DNA of 55,803 bases from Lingula anatina (GCF_001039355.2 NW_019776005.1:44597-100399); one strand, 5' to 3'; shown: positions 33,386 through 45,808, counted from the first letter of the stretch. Program-made: numbers and translations. The notes: generated by a model not told the origin, from the sequence alone.

Positions 33386-34388
33386 ACGCTATGGCGTGCT
33401 TCTTTAAATCGGACGGTCGCATGGAAAGATTGATCTTTTCTCAGTGGAAACACGCCTCGCCTCGAATGTATGTAGGCGACGCAGGCCCGATGTCGTATAA
33501 AATTTAACTTTCTGCGTTATTTGTATTGTGTCCGATTCGTTTTTTTTTTAAATTCTTTGACAATATTTGTTGTCGTGAATGAATTTTGTACTGAGTACAA
33601 TCAGTGACTTTTTTTAGACTTGTCAAGCGTAAAATGTGTGAATATTGTGACAATATATGAACATTTATTTGTTAGGTGATTTATCTGTGATTGACGTTCA
33701 TTGTGGCTACAATGGAAAATTAAATTAATTTTGATAAAATGGCAATTTTATGTTTCTTACATTCACGTTTTTATTGAACGATAATTACAGTTTTATTCAA
33801 AGTTATGTAATACTTAGAAAAACATTTTAATAAGTGTTGTACTTGTTGGAAATACATTTGATAAAATGTTGTACACTGTAACAGTGAAAAGCTGATTTCT
33901 CTTTCTCTTATGAATGGCACATTTTTAACTAATTGCTTTTTACAAATATTGACCTCAATGCTGCTGAAATTTATACATCAAACTTGTACCTACACGTATG
34001 TTTGCCGATAAGATTGGTTTTCTCTACTACTTTTATATAGTACTAAAACTTGCTGTGCTCGCCAAAGCGAAACTTGATTTTCGCGCCATGAATGTTTAAT
34101 AAACGTACTAACCGAACCTCTTCAGTTTTTAGTTCTTGCTGCACAACGATCGATGTGCGAACTAGACACGTTGCAGTGCAACAAATTGCAACAATCTACA
34201 TCAATAACACCTGCTGTCCAATGCAAAAAAAAATCTCCTCAAATATGGGTCGATTTCCTATAGTCTACTATAGGACTAAACTTTTGTTTAGGCATAGACA
34301 GCAAATCTCTTGTAATGGGACCCTCTACATTATCATTATCAAGTTTGCCGGGCCTTTATAGCATAATAAGCGAAGTGTTACAAATCTA

Positions 34389-34662
34389 CCCAGGGGAAAG
34401 TTTGGGCTCATTGGCATTGAAATTATCGGTCTCGTTCCAAGTCCCTCGCTGAACTCAATCAGTTTAACAGATTAACACGCCCCCTTTTCTTTCCAAAGCA
34501 CTCGTATAATCAGCAGCTTTTTTAATTCTGCCCAACGCTAGTCTGTTAAACTGATTGCATTCGGCGAGACCCCCATGGAGACCCCCATGGAGTTGGATCG
34601 ATCTACGTAGACCGATAATTCCAATGGGAATGAGGCTTTTCGCTATATTATAACCCTGGGCG
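34389..34662. mobile_element. MITE family A, copy 3
   Basis: Outer arms ACCCAGGGGAAAGTTTGGGC / GCCCAGGGTTATAATA and inner arms with AATTATCGGTCT. The shared core is CTCGCTGAACTCAATCAGTT on the left and AAACTGATTGCATTCGGCGA on the right. The right arm carries an internal duplication of GACCCCCATGGA and the GATCGATCTACG block that the left arm lacks. The copy at 36214-36487 is its duplicate. Confidence 0.75.
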
Positions 34663-36213
34663 AAACAGGCGTGGTTGAATGATACCATGAAACCGTTGAC
34701 TGAACTTGAATGATATCCAGGCCATTAATTCCCTTCTCAAAATGCGCCACTGACAAAAAAGCTTATCCTTCTGCAGCATGAATGTATGCAGTTTTGAAAA
34801 CAATTAGATAAATAAATCAACAAAATGTTACCAAAGAGAACAACGATGCTATTTCTCTTGTGAATTCTAAGTGAATTCTAAGTATCCGAATTAAAGCTAC
34901 ATGGCTGAAGCGTTGGAAATGAGAAGCTGGTAGTCCTAGGAATGGTAGCCCCATATGATTAGTATAGTTTACGGTTAGTCAGAGTATTGGGGTTTGTATA
35001 TGGGCCGAATGTCACCTGTACAAAGTAATGGCGAACGGACTACGGTTCCTAGCGGACTNGCTTAAACAATGGAATATTTTCGCAAAAAGACACGATGGAA
35101 TATATTTGCTATTCAGCAAAAACGATGGGTTATATTTGCCATTCAGCAAAACCATGGATTCTATTTGCTTTTTAACAAAACGATCGATCAAAATTTTCAG
35201 TAAAACGAATCACGCTATGGCGTGCTTCTTTAAATCGGACGGTCGCATGGAAAGATTGATCTTTTCTCAGTGGAAACACGCCTCGCCTCGAATGTATGTA
35301 GGCGACGCAGGCCCGATGTCGTATAAAATTTAACTTTCTGCGTTATTTGTATTGTGTCCGATTCGTTTTTTTTAAATTCTTTGACAATATTTGTTGTCGT
35401 GAATGAATTTTGTACTGAGTACAATCAGTGACTTTTTTTAGACTTGTCAAGCGTAAAATGTGTGAATATTGTGACAATATATGAACATTTATTTGTTAGG
35501 TGATTTATCTGTGATTGACGTTCATTGTGGCTACAATGGAAAATTAAATTAATTTTGATAAAATGGCAATTTTATGTTTCTTACATTCACGTTTTTATTG
35601 AACGATAATTACAGTTTTATTCAAAGTTATGTAATACTTAGAAAAACATTTTAATAAGTGTTGTACTTGTTGGAAATACATTTGATAAAATGTTGTACAC
35701 TGTAACAGTGAAAAGCTGATTTCTCTTTCTCTTATGAATGGCACATTTTTAACTAATTGCTTTTTACAAATATTGACCTCAATGCTGCTGAAATTTATAC
35801 ATCAAACTTGTACCTACACGTATGTTTGCCGATAAGATTGGTTTTCTCTACTACTTTTATATAGTACTAAAACTTGCTGTGCTCGCCAAAGCGAAACTTG
35901 ATTTTCGCGCCATGAATGTTTAATAAACGTACTAACCGAACCTCTTCAGTTTTTAGTTCTTGCTGCACAACGATCGATGTGCGAACTAGACACGTTGCAG
36001 TGCAACAAATTGCAACAATCTACATCAATAACACCTGCTGTCCAATGCAAAAAAAAAATCTCCTCAAATATGGGTCGATTTCCTATAGTCTACTATAGGA
36101 CTAAACTTTTGTTTAGGCATAGACAGCAAATCTCTTGTAATGGGACCCTCTACATTATCATTATCAAGTTTGCCGGGCCTTTATAGCATAATAAGCGAAG
36201 TGTTACAAATCTA

Positions 36214-36487
36214 CCCAGGGGAAAGTTTGGGCTCATTGGCATTGAAATTATCGGTCTCGTTCCAAGTCCCTCGCTGAACTCAATCAGTTTAACAGATTAA
36301 CACGCCCCCTTTTCTTTCCAAAGCACTCGTATAATCAGCAGCTTTTTTAATTCTGCCCAACGCTAGTCTGTTAAACTGATTGCATTCGGCGAGACCCCCA
36401 TGGAGACCCCCATGGAGTTGGATCGATCTACGTAGACCGATAATTCCAATGGGAATGAGGCTTTTCGCTATATTATAACCCTGGGCG
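36214..36487. mobile_element. MITE family A, duplicate of copy 3
   Basis: Lies in the second copy of the 1.82 kb duplication and appears identical to 34389-34662; probably not an independent insertion. Confidence 0.75.
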
Positions 36488-36901
36488 AAACAGGCGTGGT
36501 TGAATGATACCATGAAACCGTTGACTGAACTTGAATGATATCCAGGCCATTAATTCCCTTCTCAAAATGCGCCACTGACAAAAAAGCTTATCCTTCTGCA
36601 GCATGAATGTATGCAGTTTTGAAAACAATTAGATAAATAAATCAACAAAATGTTACCAAAGAGAACAACGATGCTATTTCTCTTGTGAATTCTAAGTGAA
36701 TTCTAAGTATCCGAATTAAAGCTACATGGCTGAAGCGTTGGAAATGAGAAGCTGGTAGTCCTAGGAATGGTAGCCCCATATGATTAGTATAGTTTACGGT
36801 TAGTCAGAGTATTGGGGTTTGTATATGGGCCGAATGTCACCTGTACAAAGTAATGGCGAACGGACTACGGTTCCTAGCGGACTGATATTCCTGAAGTCAA
36901 C

Positions 36902-37110
36902 TTAGAGAGCATTCACATCGAGAAGAGCCGAGGTCTAGCAAGGTCGAGACCTAAATATGTCGGACCTACATGAAAGGAAACCGCGTAATCCTTTAATAGT
37001 CTCTCAATGAATGCCATCGAGAGACCGCAGTTTACTTTCATGTAGGTCCGCCATATTTAGGTCTTGGCCTTGCTAGACCTCAGCTCTTCTCGATGTGAAT
37101 GCTCTCTTAA
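36902..37110. mobile_element. Foldback element (family E), near-perfect hairpin
   Basis: The left arm from 36902 (TTAGAGAGCATTCACATCGA, then GAAGAGC, then GAGGTCTAGCAAGG) is mirrored by the right arm ending at 37110 with about five mismatches over 80 bp. The middle also pairs in part (AAACCGCG against ACCGCAGTTT; CTCTCAATGAATGCC against GGCATTCATTGAGAG-like words), leaving almost no loop. Noncoding. Confidence 0.85.
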
Positions 37111-37712
37111 ATAACGAAAATGAGCTATGTGAAGATCCTTTGGAAGTTGTTGTAGCTTTATTGTGCACAAAGCGCATTTGGAGTATGTACATGTATAAAT
37201 TATTTATCAGCAGCATTTTGTTATAAGCTCTTTGTACGTTGGTGTGATTTTAATTTGTGTATTACTATTTGTTGTTTATGTCTCCACACCGTAACGGACA
37301 ATAAAAAACACAATTACAGCGAAGAGGGTTTGGAATCAATATCCACTGTATTAACACGACGAAATGATAAAAATAATTTTCAGTACCATTTGGATTTTTT
37401 GTGTTACGTGAACAAGTAATTTGTTTATCACATCCAGTAATGATATAGGGGACACAACATGAGGTTAAATTGCATCTTTTTCAACAGTTAATGAACAATC
37501 ACAAAAAGCTTTTTCAATCAGAGTTACTCGTGTGAAGCTATCAATACCAGTGAATACATGTATAAAGACGTACTTTGCGTCTAGAAATCAGAGCAATTAC
37601 TTCAATGTTGCTTGGTTGAAGATGGCTTGAACATGTTGGATTCTGAGTTCTGGAACTGAATACAAAATGTTTTTGGATAAATGTTTCAATGATAGGAAAT
37701 AAATGGTTGGAT
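37111..37712. other. No gene recognised
   Basis: Unique AT-rich DNA with no ORF or repeat I can support. Confidence 0.5.
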
Positions 37713-38124
37713 ACAGCCACGTAGTCAGCAATTTCAATGAAGGGGTCTTTTTTTGGAAAAAGTGGACCTTATATCATGAAAGCTTCGTGTACCTAGGCCA
37801 ACGTTTACCCAGAGCGGACCTTTTTCAGGCAAAAAAGGCTGTTCGTTCGATCCCCGTCCCGACCCAATGGCGGATTTAGAGGGGGTGAGGGGGATCCTGA
37901 CTCCCTCTTCGACTTGTGGTCCCCTCTCGAACTTAGAATTTTGACTAGCTGATTCATAGTTCTAAACCGTACCAAATGGCACGGTTCTCCGTTCTAAAAT
38001 ATCAAATTTTTCGGGACCTTTTAGCGGGGGGTGGGGGGGGGGGGGGAATCAGCTTCGCATCCCCGCACCCCCCTTCAAATAATCCTGGATCCGCCCCTGC
38101 GACCCCCCTGGCTACGGGGCTATG
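37713..38124. mobile_element. MITE family B, split by a nested family C copy
   Basis: Outer left end ACAGCCACGTAGTCAGCAAT; outer right end CTGGCTACGGGGCTATG (inverse: CATAGCCCCGTAGCCAG). The interior keeps GAGCGGACCTTTTTCAGGCA. A family C element interrupts it at 37865-38099, with CGACCC on each side of the insertion. Confidence 0.7.
37865..38099. mobile_element. MITE family C, copy 2 (nested)
   Basis: Left end CAATGGCGGATTTAGAGG; right end ATCCTGGATCCGCCCCTG. It is the reverse of the 14440-14701 copy, sharing the central stretch with GTTCTAAACCGTACCAAATG. A G-run at 38025-38046 is longer than in copy 1. Confidence 0.75.
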
Positions 38125-39114
38125 ATGACACTGATATAAAATCCTTTTGTTTCAATAAAGTGTTTGGAAGAAGCGTTCTTGAGTCAGACTCAAAGTCGAA
38201 CAAGAGACTACTTACGAGATTTAAGACTACAAAAATCTGTCTGATGCTAGCGGCTTGAACTGAGCTTTACAACCGACATCGTTTCTTTTCTATTAATCAA
38301 TAATTAGATTTTTTCATGTCCAATCCCTTTACTCTCCCAATTTTTAGAGCTTTGGTGTTGTATTTGCCAGAGTGCGTTAGCCAACTGTTAAACAGGCGCG
38401 AAGTTAGGACACGAAAAATGGATCAACCGTGCCAAATTAATGATGAAGCTCGAAATGTCGTTACGTTTTGGATGGTTGCTCAAAGGTCTTAGAGAATTGC
38501 TCGACAGATTGGACTCACTGACGTTAAAATAATAATTTTATACAAATATTATACATATATATATAAGAGTATAAATGATGAAATTTTGTTATGCGTTCTC
38601 AACAAAAGGGATAGACTCAGTAAATCTTTAACTTTCATCTGAGTTTTTTTTTAAACTGAACTGTTATTTTTAATATATTTTATACGAGATTAATGCGCCA
38701 AATGTAATTTTCATCTCATACTAAGGAATCATCACTAGCCGCGACCCTGGCGCTGGGGTCGATATTTTGCACAATTTCTAATTAGATAACTAAGTAATTA
38801 ACGAATGACAATCCATTTACATCACCACACGCCATACATCTTCCTGACATTTCGCAAGGAAATCTCGTCAATCATCCCAATCATGTTCTTAAATACCCTG
38901 AGCACGACAAGCAAATAAATTGCTCCGTTATTTTTGCGGGTGATTCCAGTTTTAAGGGATTTTATTCACCTACTAGGAGAAAGTTTTTTGTTTTTTGTTT
39001 GTGCGTGTGTGTGTGTGTGTGTGTGGTTGCTTTCTGGTTTTCTGAATGCCTCACGCACAGCTTGGACATATATATTAAATACTAGTACGAGTTTGAGAGA
39101 ATTATTGCAACTCG
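38125..39114. other. No gene recognised
   Basis: AT-rich; a (GT)11 tract lies at 39002-39024. Confidence 0.5.
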
Positions 39115-40101
39115 GTAGATTTTAGCTCGGTAGAAAATCGCTGGAAAGGCGGACCTACGCATAACGTGTGTCGTTTGATATATGCTGTAAACTGTTTATT
39201 GTCCCAATGCTATCATTACGATGCCGTTTTATTAGCATGTATTAAGGCTACACTGAGTCGACCAACTTGAGTATGATTATGAATGTGTTGTTGTTACGCT
39301 GATTGCACATGTATTCAGTGTAATCTGGGTTTGTAAAAATACTTTGTACCTTCTGCTCCGGTTGGAAAAATTATTTATCTATTTATCTATGTACCCCTGT
39401 ACCGTCCTGGGAGTCACATACTAACTTGACATTAACATTAAATATGTAATATTAACAGTATATTTATAGAATAGTAAAAAATGCGTTCTTTAAAAAAATT
39501 AGATATCAAAAAGGGTAATATGAGGTAATATGCAGTGTTTATATGGGTAGTGCTCCTGTGGGCTCAAAGCTTTGGCGAAGCATGGTTCTGTCTACCCTGA
39601 GTGTCAGGGCACAGTAAAGCTAGCTTGTTAACTATTCCTACCTTGTCAGGGGATCGCTTTACTGTTTTGCTGATACGGGTTATATACGAAATCAAGATCG
39701 AGCTGGCCTGTCCAAAGAGTATCCATATGACAGCAATTACTGCAAAGAAGAATTTGAAATTTTGCATGCAAGCGGTCGGTTTTGCATTGCGTAAATAACC
39801 CAAGTAGTGTTCTACAACATTGTTAATCTGTGCCAGAATGGCACAAAAAAAAAACCTTATTAGGGTTGTTTCTTGTTTGACGCTGGGCACCAATTGCTCT
39901 GTACTTTTTTCCTGCTTTGATTAATCACTAGGGTGTTTTGTATGGGATTTTATTCTAGAGTAGAAGTTTTCTTCTAGAAATACTCAGTCAGTGTAAAGCA
40001 GCTAGCCTTCATTGCACACGTCCTTTGATATAATAGCTGTAAAAAAGTAAAAAACACAACATGCGACTAAAGAAAGCCTTCTTCCATAGGGTAAAAAAAT
40101 T

Positions 40102-40251
40102 AACGATCTGACAGTGGAGAGATCCCGCTGGTCCCGCGTCCCATTAGAGGCACGGAAATGTATCTGTGGTTCCGGTGAAACCCAAACAGTGGAACATGTT
40201 CTGTATTTCGGTCCTATGACAAGCTCTATACACAAGGAATATCTATGTTAG
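40102..40251 (+). pseudogene. LINE ORF2 C-terminal zinc-knuckle-like remnant
   Basis: An open stretch to a TAG, reading SRWSRVPLEARKCICGSGET and then QTVEHVLYFGP. It resembles the C-terminal Cys/His module after the reverse transcriptase of many non-LTR elements (CxCG, then E..H.L..C). The final Cys is missing here. It fills the gap between the two copies of the 1.0 kb duplication. Confidence 0.5.
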
Positions 40252-40757
40252 ATTTTAGCTCGGTAGAAAATCGTTGGAAAGGCGGACCTGCGCATAACGT
40301 GTGTCGTTTGATATATGCTGTAAACTGTTTATTGCTAATGCTAACATTACGTTACCGTTTTATTAGCATGTATTAAGGCTACGCTGAGTCGACCAGCTTG
40401 AGTATGATTATGAATGTGTTGTTGTTACGCTGATTGCATATGTATTCCGTGTAATCTGGGTTTGTAAAAATACTTTGTACCTTCTGCTCCGGTTGGAACA
40501 AATTATCTATCTATATATCTATCTATGTACCCCTGTACCGTCCTGGGAGTCACATACTAACTTGACATTAACATTAAATATGGAATATTAAAAGTATATT
40601 TATAGAATAGTAAAAATGCGTTCTTTAAAAAAATTAGATCTCAAAAAGGGTAATATGAGTGAATGGAGAGGTCTGCAGTCAGGTGTGTCGCAACCAATAA
40701 ACTGACTACCTTGGCTGTAGCACTGCTGCATTGCGTAATATGCAGTGTTTATTTGGG

Positions 40758-40866
40758 TTCAGTTCAGTTTATTTTATTAAAGTCTCAACCATAAGATAAA
40801 AAATAAAAAATAATAAAAGTTAAAACAGTCATTACAACGAGGCAGTTCTATAGAGAATAGATATAG
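40758..40866 (-). mobile_element. LINE/SINE 3' tail insertion
   Basis: Present in copy 2 of the duplication but not in copy 1. On the minus strand it ends AATAAAATAAACTGAACTGA, a polyadenylation-like word followed by short tandem CTGAA units, as at the 3' end of some non-LTR elements. An A-rich stretch lies inside. Confidence 0.45.
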
Positions 40867-41030
40867 GTAGTGCTCCTGTGGGCTCAAAGCTTTGGCGAAG
40901 CATGGTTCTGTCTATCCTGAGTGTCAGGGCACAGTAAAGCTAGCTTGTTAACTATTCGTACCTTGTCATGGGATCGCTTTACTGTTTTGCTGATACGGGT
41001 TATATATGAAATCAAGATCGAGCTGGCAAA

Positions 41031-41183
41031 ACTGAAATCTAGAACCTAGGGTAGGGCCTGTCCACACTCGGAACTACTCGGATGTCTCCGCACTCGACAA
41101 TGACCTGATTTGGTGCATATTTCTCCGCCTATCACATCCGAGGTTAGTATGGAGCTTGCGGAATGAGCCGAGGATTGCCGATT
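41031..41183. mobile_element. Small inverted-repeat insertion
   Basis: An insertion in copy 2 that interrupts GAGCTGGCCTGTCC of copy 1. Both borders read GGCCTGTCC, so the word is duplicated. The interior has loosely inverted CTACTCGGATG / CATCCGAGG words. Superfamily unknown. Confidence 0.5.
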
Positions 41184-42076
41184 GGCCTGTCCAAAGAGTA
41201 TGCATATGTCAGCAATTATTGCAAAGAAGAATTTGAAATTTTGCATGCAAGCGATCGGTTTTGCATTGCGTAAATAACCCAAGTAGTGTTCTACAACATT
41301 GTTAATCTGTGCCAGAATGGCACAAAAAAAAAAAAAAAAAAACTTATTAGGGTTGTTTCTTGTTTGACGCTGGGCACCAAGTGCTCTGAATTTTTTTCCT
41401 GCTTTGATTAATCACTAGGGTGTTTTGTATGGGATTTTATTCTAGAGTAGAAGTTTTCTTCTAGAAATACTCAGTCAGTGTAAAGCAGCTAGCCTTCAGT
41501 GCACACGTCCTTTGATATAATAGCTGTAAAAAAAGTAAAGAACACAACGTGCGAATAAGGAAAGCCTTCCTACATAGGGTAAAAAAATTAACGCGCTTAT
41601 TTCCCTATTATAATCAAGTTGCAATGTTCGAATTATTTTGAAGATGCAGTGGCACCAGTATTAAGAGCAGTCTATACAATCGGTATTTTCCTCACCAAAT
41701 CTCATTTTGTTCAAGAAAATTGCTATTTCCTGCTCCCCAGAAATCCTTGCTCGACGTGCCACTGTTCTTGAAGTGGATGTTTTATACCTTTTTTCTTGTT
41801 AAATGACTGAATTCTAAACGAATCACGATTCAATTAGACCATCATCCTGGGCTCGTCTCCTTGACATTTTAGACGGAAATATCAACACTGCGTTTGTATA
41901 ATTGCGGGATTTTGAGCGTTTTTGAGGATTGAAGATGGGGAAAATAAGTAGATTAAAGGAGCTCTTACCGATATCAGAAAAAATGAAACTTAACTGTAAT
42001 TTACAGTATAAACTTACAGTAAAAACAAGACCATATAATATCACCATATTTAAGTGCAGATAAACGGTACGCGAGA

Positions 42077-43175
42077 GGAGACCGGGGCTAGTTGGCCCAG
42101 TTAGACACTTTTAGCCTTGTAGAGCCAACTAGGAATGAGTTAGAGTAACAAAACCGGTTTTAAAGTAAGCCCCATGAACTAAGCTACGTATGCAACGTCA
42201 TTGTTTTTCAAATATAATGCTAGATGGCTCACAATTTGACAAAAAACGCAGTTGACGTCAGGGGGGCCACGGGGCAAGTTGGCCCCAGGGTCGGGGCAAG
42301 TTGGCCCCCTATACAAAAATGAAGTAAATTTACCATGTAAACGCCTTGAATTACATTATTATACATTTTTAATTTATTAAATTGATTTTNGGTCGGGGCA
42401 AGTTGGCCCCCTATACAAAAATGAAGTAAATTTACCATGTAAACGCCTTGAATTACATTTTTATACATTTTTAATTTATTAAATTGATTTTTGAGATTCT
42501 TTGATGAATAAATAGTTCAAATGAGGCAGATTTATTGAGGTTTCCGTACGTCACGTTGTAGGGGGGTCTATGTGTTGCAAGAACCAAAATATCTATCAAT
42601 AGAATTTGTTTTGTTTCAATAAAGAATAAATTAATAATGGTATAAAGCAGGTTTTTAATGAATGAAAGCGAATAATAAATTTTCGTTTTAAAAGAAAGGA
42701 ACAAATTCAGTTTTAAACCATCGAGTTTGTTTCAACAATGGTCTCTAGCTCTGTTGCGCAGGTTTGTGGGTAATATGATGGTCCAACTTGCCCCGAGTCA
42801 AGGGGGGCAACTAGCCCCGGGTGCACACTTTTTATTTTAAAGGATGGCAGCCATTTATGGTGCTAGAATGAGCAACGATGATACATCTCTGTGAAACAAT
42901 GAGCTTCAGTTTGATGCCCTATACATATATTATATTTGATCAAAAGCCTATGAAATAGATTTTTAAATCTCTTAAACAAAACTACTTTTAGGTGCAAAAA
43001 TCGTTTATTTCGACTCACCGCTTAAGTAAAACTTTTTAACGTCCGACACTTCCTTAGCATTGTAGGCTACGGTCACTTTACAAGAGTATGTGGCCAATTT
43101 TTCTACCTCTTAGTTACTTTTTCATAAATTGACGGGGGGCCAACTTACCCCGGGGTCCAACTAGCCCCGGTCTCC
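42077..43175. mobile_element. 1.1 kb inverted-repeat element with GGGGCAAGTTGGCCCC modules
   Basis: Ends GGAGACCGGGGCTAGTTGG (42077) and its reverse complement (ending 43175). Inside the left end are direct copies of GGGGCAAGTTGGCCCC (42271, 42293); inside the right end, the opposite orientation (CCAACTTGCCCC at 42783, CAACTAGCCCC at 42809, CCAACTTACCCC at 43140). No transposase is coded, so this is probably a non-autonomous DNA transposon. A single N at 42390 separates a repeated 103-bp stretch (42287-42389 and 42391-42493). Confidence 0.75.
42287..42493. other. Single-N assembly joint with repeated flanks
   Basis: The 103 bp before the N (42390) and the sequence after it are the same apart from one base (ACATTATTA against ACATTTTTA). 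This is the third joint of this type in the window. Confidence 0.85.
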
Positions 43176-44951
43176 CATAAAAACATTTAAGTAATGATAA
43201 TTGACAACTGATATTTAGATCCCGCTTCCAAGAAACAGATGACATGAAACTGCAGACGCTCCAATTCAGAATAAATCAAACAATATTCAGTACTAATGTT
43301 TATCTTTAGAAAAATTTGGAAAAAGAATCAGTGCAGCGTGAGTTTTTCAATACTGAAAGAGAAACTATTCTTCACTTTTTTGGGGGGGATTGACCACAAT
43401 AGGAATGTATGAGCGTTATCCTTTACTATATAATATTTGACTTGTTATATCTATCTTCATTGTTATCTTTATTTTTTATTCTATTAAATGTAAACTGTTG
43501 TCCTTGATTTATTTTTTATTTTATTTAATATAAACTGTTGTCCTTGAGAAATATGTAGTTTGGTGACAAAAGGTTATAGCCTTGTCACAATAGTAAAATA
43601 ATATTCTATAGTTTCACTGTTCCTTGAGACTGATTTCCACAGCAACTCCTAGATCAAGATGTGCACTACGCCGCACCAATTATAATTTGCATAACAATAA
43701 GTCACGTGTCACAGTGCGAGCAATGCTCCTGGCTGGTCACTCGACAGCTGGACCTTGGTGCCAAGATGACCTGCATGGATAGGTGTGGTGAAGTTACTTT
43801 ATTTGGCGTTGAAGCTCGGACCTACTGTGTACGTGTTTGGTGGAACCACGGTTGAAGAACGCATATTTTGTAAGTAAAACATATTCTACATCATTCGATA
43901 ATGTTGTGCATGTACAGTGCATATGCACGGGTCTGTACCGGTGTATGTAAATATGTGACGAAGGTATTAACTTTATCTTACTGATTACGCGAGGCGAAAA
44001 CTAAACAACTTTCATGTTCTTTCATATTCTTTATTGTCACTTCCCGACTACCATCTACATTTTCTTCCTCTCCCTTCAACCTCTTACATTGTTCTCTTTC
44101 CTTTACATTACATTCTCTGCTTATAATCACGACGACGTCAAGTCAATAAATTCAGTTAGTCTGTAAAACATTTCCCACTTCTTATTCACTCGTGGCTGTC
44201 AGTACTAACAGTACATTATCTCCCAGGGACGTTATGCCTGTCCCTAGCCATATTTAAAAGTAAAATATACCTTCAAATAATCATTCTTAAACACTTCATT
44301 TTTATCAGAAAGTCATTCAAGAATATGGCTAAGTAAACGAATTCTTTATAAAAACTAAGGATAAAATAGGAACACTTTAGACATGAAACCCACAATATAA
44401 CTCAAAGGAAGATAGATTGATAACTTTTTGGAAAATACAGTTGTCCGTGGATGTGCATTTACACCTTTTTATGTGTGGCCCAAGAGCACAGATACTTTTT
44501 ATTTGTTTTTCCTGCGCGGATGTTTTAATCTGTTACTCTCTTATTATGGCTCTGACACATTTTCTCATACAGTTTCCCCCCTTTTCAGTTGCCGTATTAG
44601 ATATAGTAGAAATGCACTACATGTACGTGAGACAAGAGGGTTAGCTACTCCTGCACAATGAATAGCATTCAACCCAACGTTAAGGAAATACCTGCTCGTC
44701 TTCATATAAATCCACACTATAGCACTCCTTTTTGATGACTATAAGAAAAACAATTGTTTTATATCAAGTTCAATCCACGCTTTAATGAAAATATACCGAG
44801 AAATAATTAGGTCACAAAATGTGAGAAGCTCTCTTAATGTTTATATCATTAGTTTCATGTCATCATCGTTCCCCCCAAAAAACATAATAGTAATACCTTA
44901 TACTGTTAATATACCAAAAACTGTCAGATGAAATATCGGTAACTAATAATT
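43176..44951. other. No supported gene
   Basis: A 64-codon ORF at 43661-43855 is richer in GC and Cys than its surroundings (CEQCSWLV, TCMDRCGEV). It lacks splice context or recognisable homology, so I do not call it. The rest is AT-rich. Confidence 0.45.
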
Positions 44952-45210
44952 ACCTCCGCCAAGGAGGTTATGTTTTCACCCCTGTTTGTCTGTCTTTCTG
45001 TCTGTCTGTCTGTCTGTTTGTTTGTCATCAACATAACTCAAAAAGTTATGGACCGATTTTGATGAAATTTTCAAGTAGGTGGGAAGTGGGTTAACTTAGA
45101 AGTGATTAGTTTTTGGTGGTGATCCGGATCAATAATCAATCAATTATCAATAATAATAAAATTTGCTGACTTGGCGGAGGTCTGCGCTCTCGGAGTGCTT
45201 TTCTAGTTTT
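44952..45210. mobile_element. Dispersed repeat with CCTCCGCCAAG ends
   Basis: It begins ACCTCCGCCAAGGAGGTTAT and ends CTTGGCGGAGGTCTGCGCTC, then GGAGTGCTTTTCTAGTT, so the ends share inverted CCTCCGCCAAG. Inside are (TCTG)n and ACTCAAAAAGTTATGGACCG. I recall this repeat from many aquatic animal genomes; the superfamily was not determined here. Confidence 0.6.
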
Positions 45211-45808
45211 AAGATTGATTAGCTGAATATAGATATATGTATTATACTTCACGTATTTAGTATTCAGTGCACAAGTCTTAATGTGTCATTATAACCACAT
45301 GCAATAACATTTGACTCAAATTTAACTCATAAAATTTAAAGTTCATTTTCACACAAATGAAAAGTTTCCATTTGGCATAGTCCATTGCATCCCTCCATTT
45401 TGAATTATACTTTAGCACGAGAGTTCAGTTCCATATAATGCCAAATTAGTCCTTCTAGACAGTGAATAACGATTGCCATCTGTCATTCATTGTAGAATTT
45501 ATAAACGTCTTATTCGCGTACGTTGGCGCATGTAAAGATAAAAATTCACAGTTTCCTTTATATCCATGAATGTGTATGTCCGAATATATCCAATGCAAAT
45601 GACGCAGAAACGCATGTCAAGAAAACAATTAACCATGTTTACCTTAACAGTTATCCCCAAAATTCAATATCAGGCAAAGTTTACTTGCCATAGTATTATT
45701 CATGTAGAAGATCATGATAACAACAATACGTGTATATAACCATGCTAATTATATGATAATGTTTCCAAGAACAGTACTTGTACTAATAATAAAAATAATA
45801 ATAACTTA

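Larger units (their letters stand above)
33234..36883 (+). repeat. Tandem 1.82 kb duplication across a single N
   Basis: 33234-35058 and 35060-36883 are almost identical; the few differences seen are homopolymer lengths (for example the T run near 33540/35365 and the A run near 34228/36052). The copies meet at a single N (35059). The first copy ends in AGCGGACT and the second continues beyond it, as expected for two overlapping contig ends placed side by side. Contents: the minisatellite end, GPCR 3' flank and a family A MITE. Confidence 0.9.
39115..41592 (+). repeat. Tandem duplication of a 1.0 kb segment
   Basis: 39115-40091 and 40247-41592 are copies that share the boundary words TTTTAGCTCGGTAGAAAATC and GGTAAAAAAATTAACG. 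Copy 2 is longer because of insertions: about 76 bp near 40658, about 110 bp at 40758-40866 and about 150 bp at 41031-41183. Substitutions are spread through both copies, so this is a real, moderately old duplication, unlike the N-joint copies. Confidence 0.85.

Noticed and set aside
39564-39893. 109-codon minus-strand ORF with a membrane-like stretch
   Set aside because: In the duplicate copy (about 41046-41340) the frame is broken by an insertion and an A-run; no family recognised.
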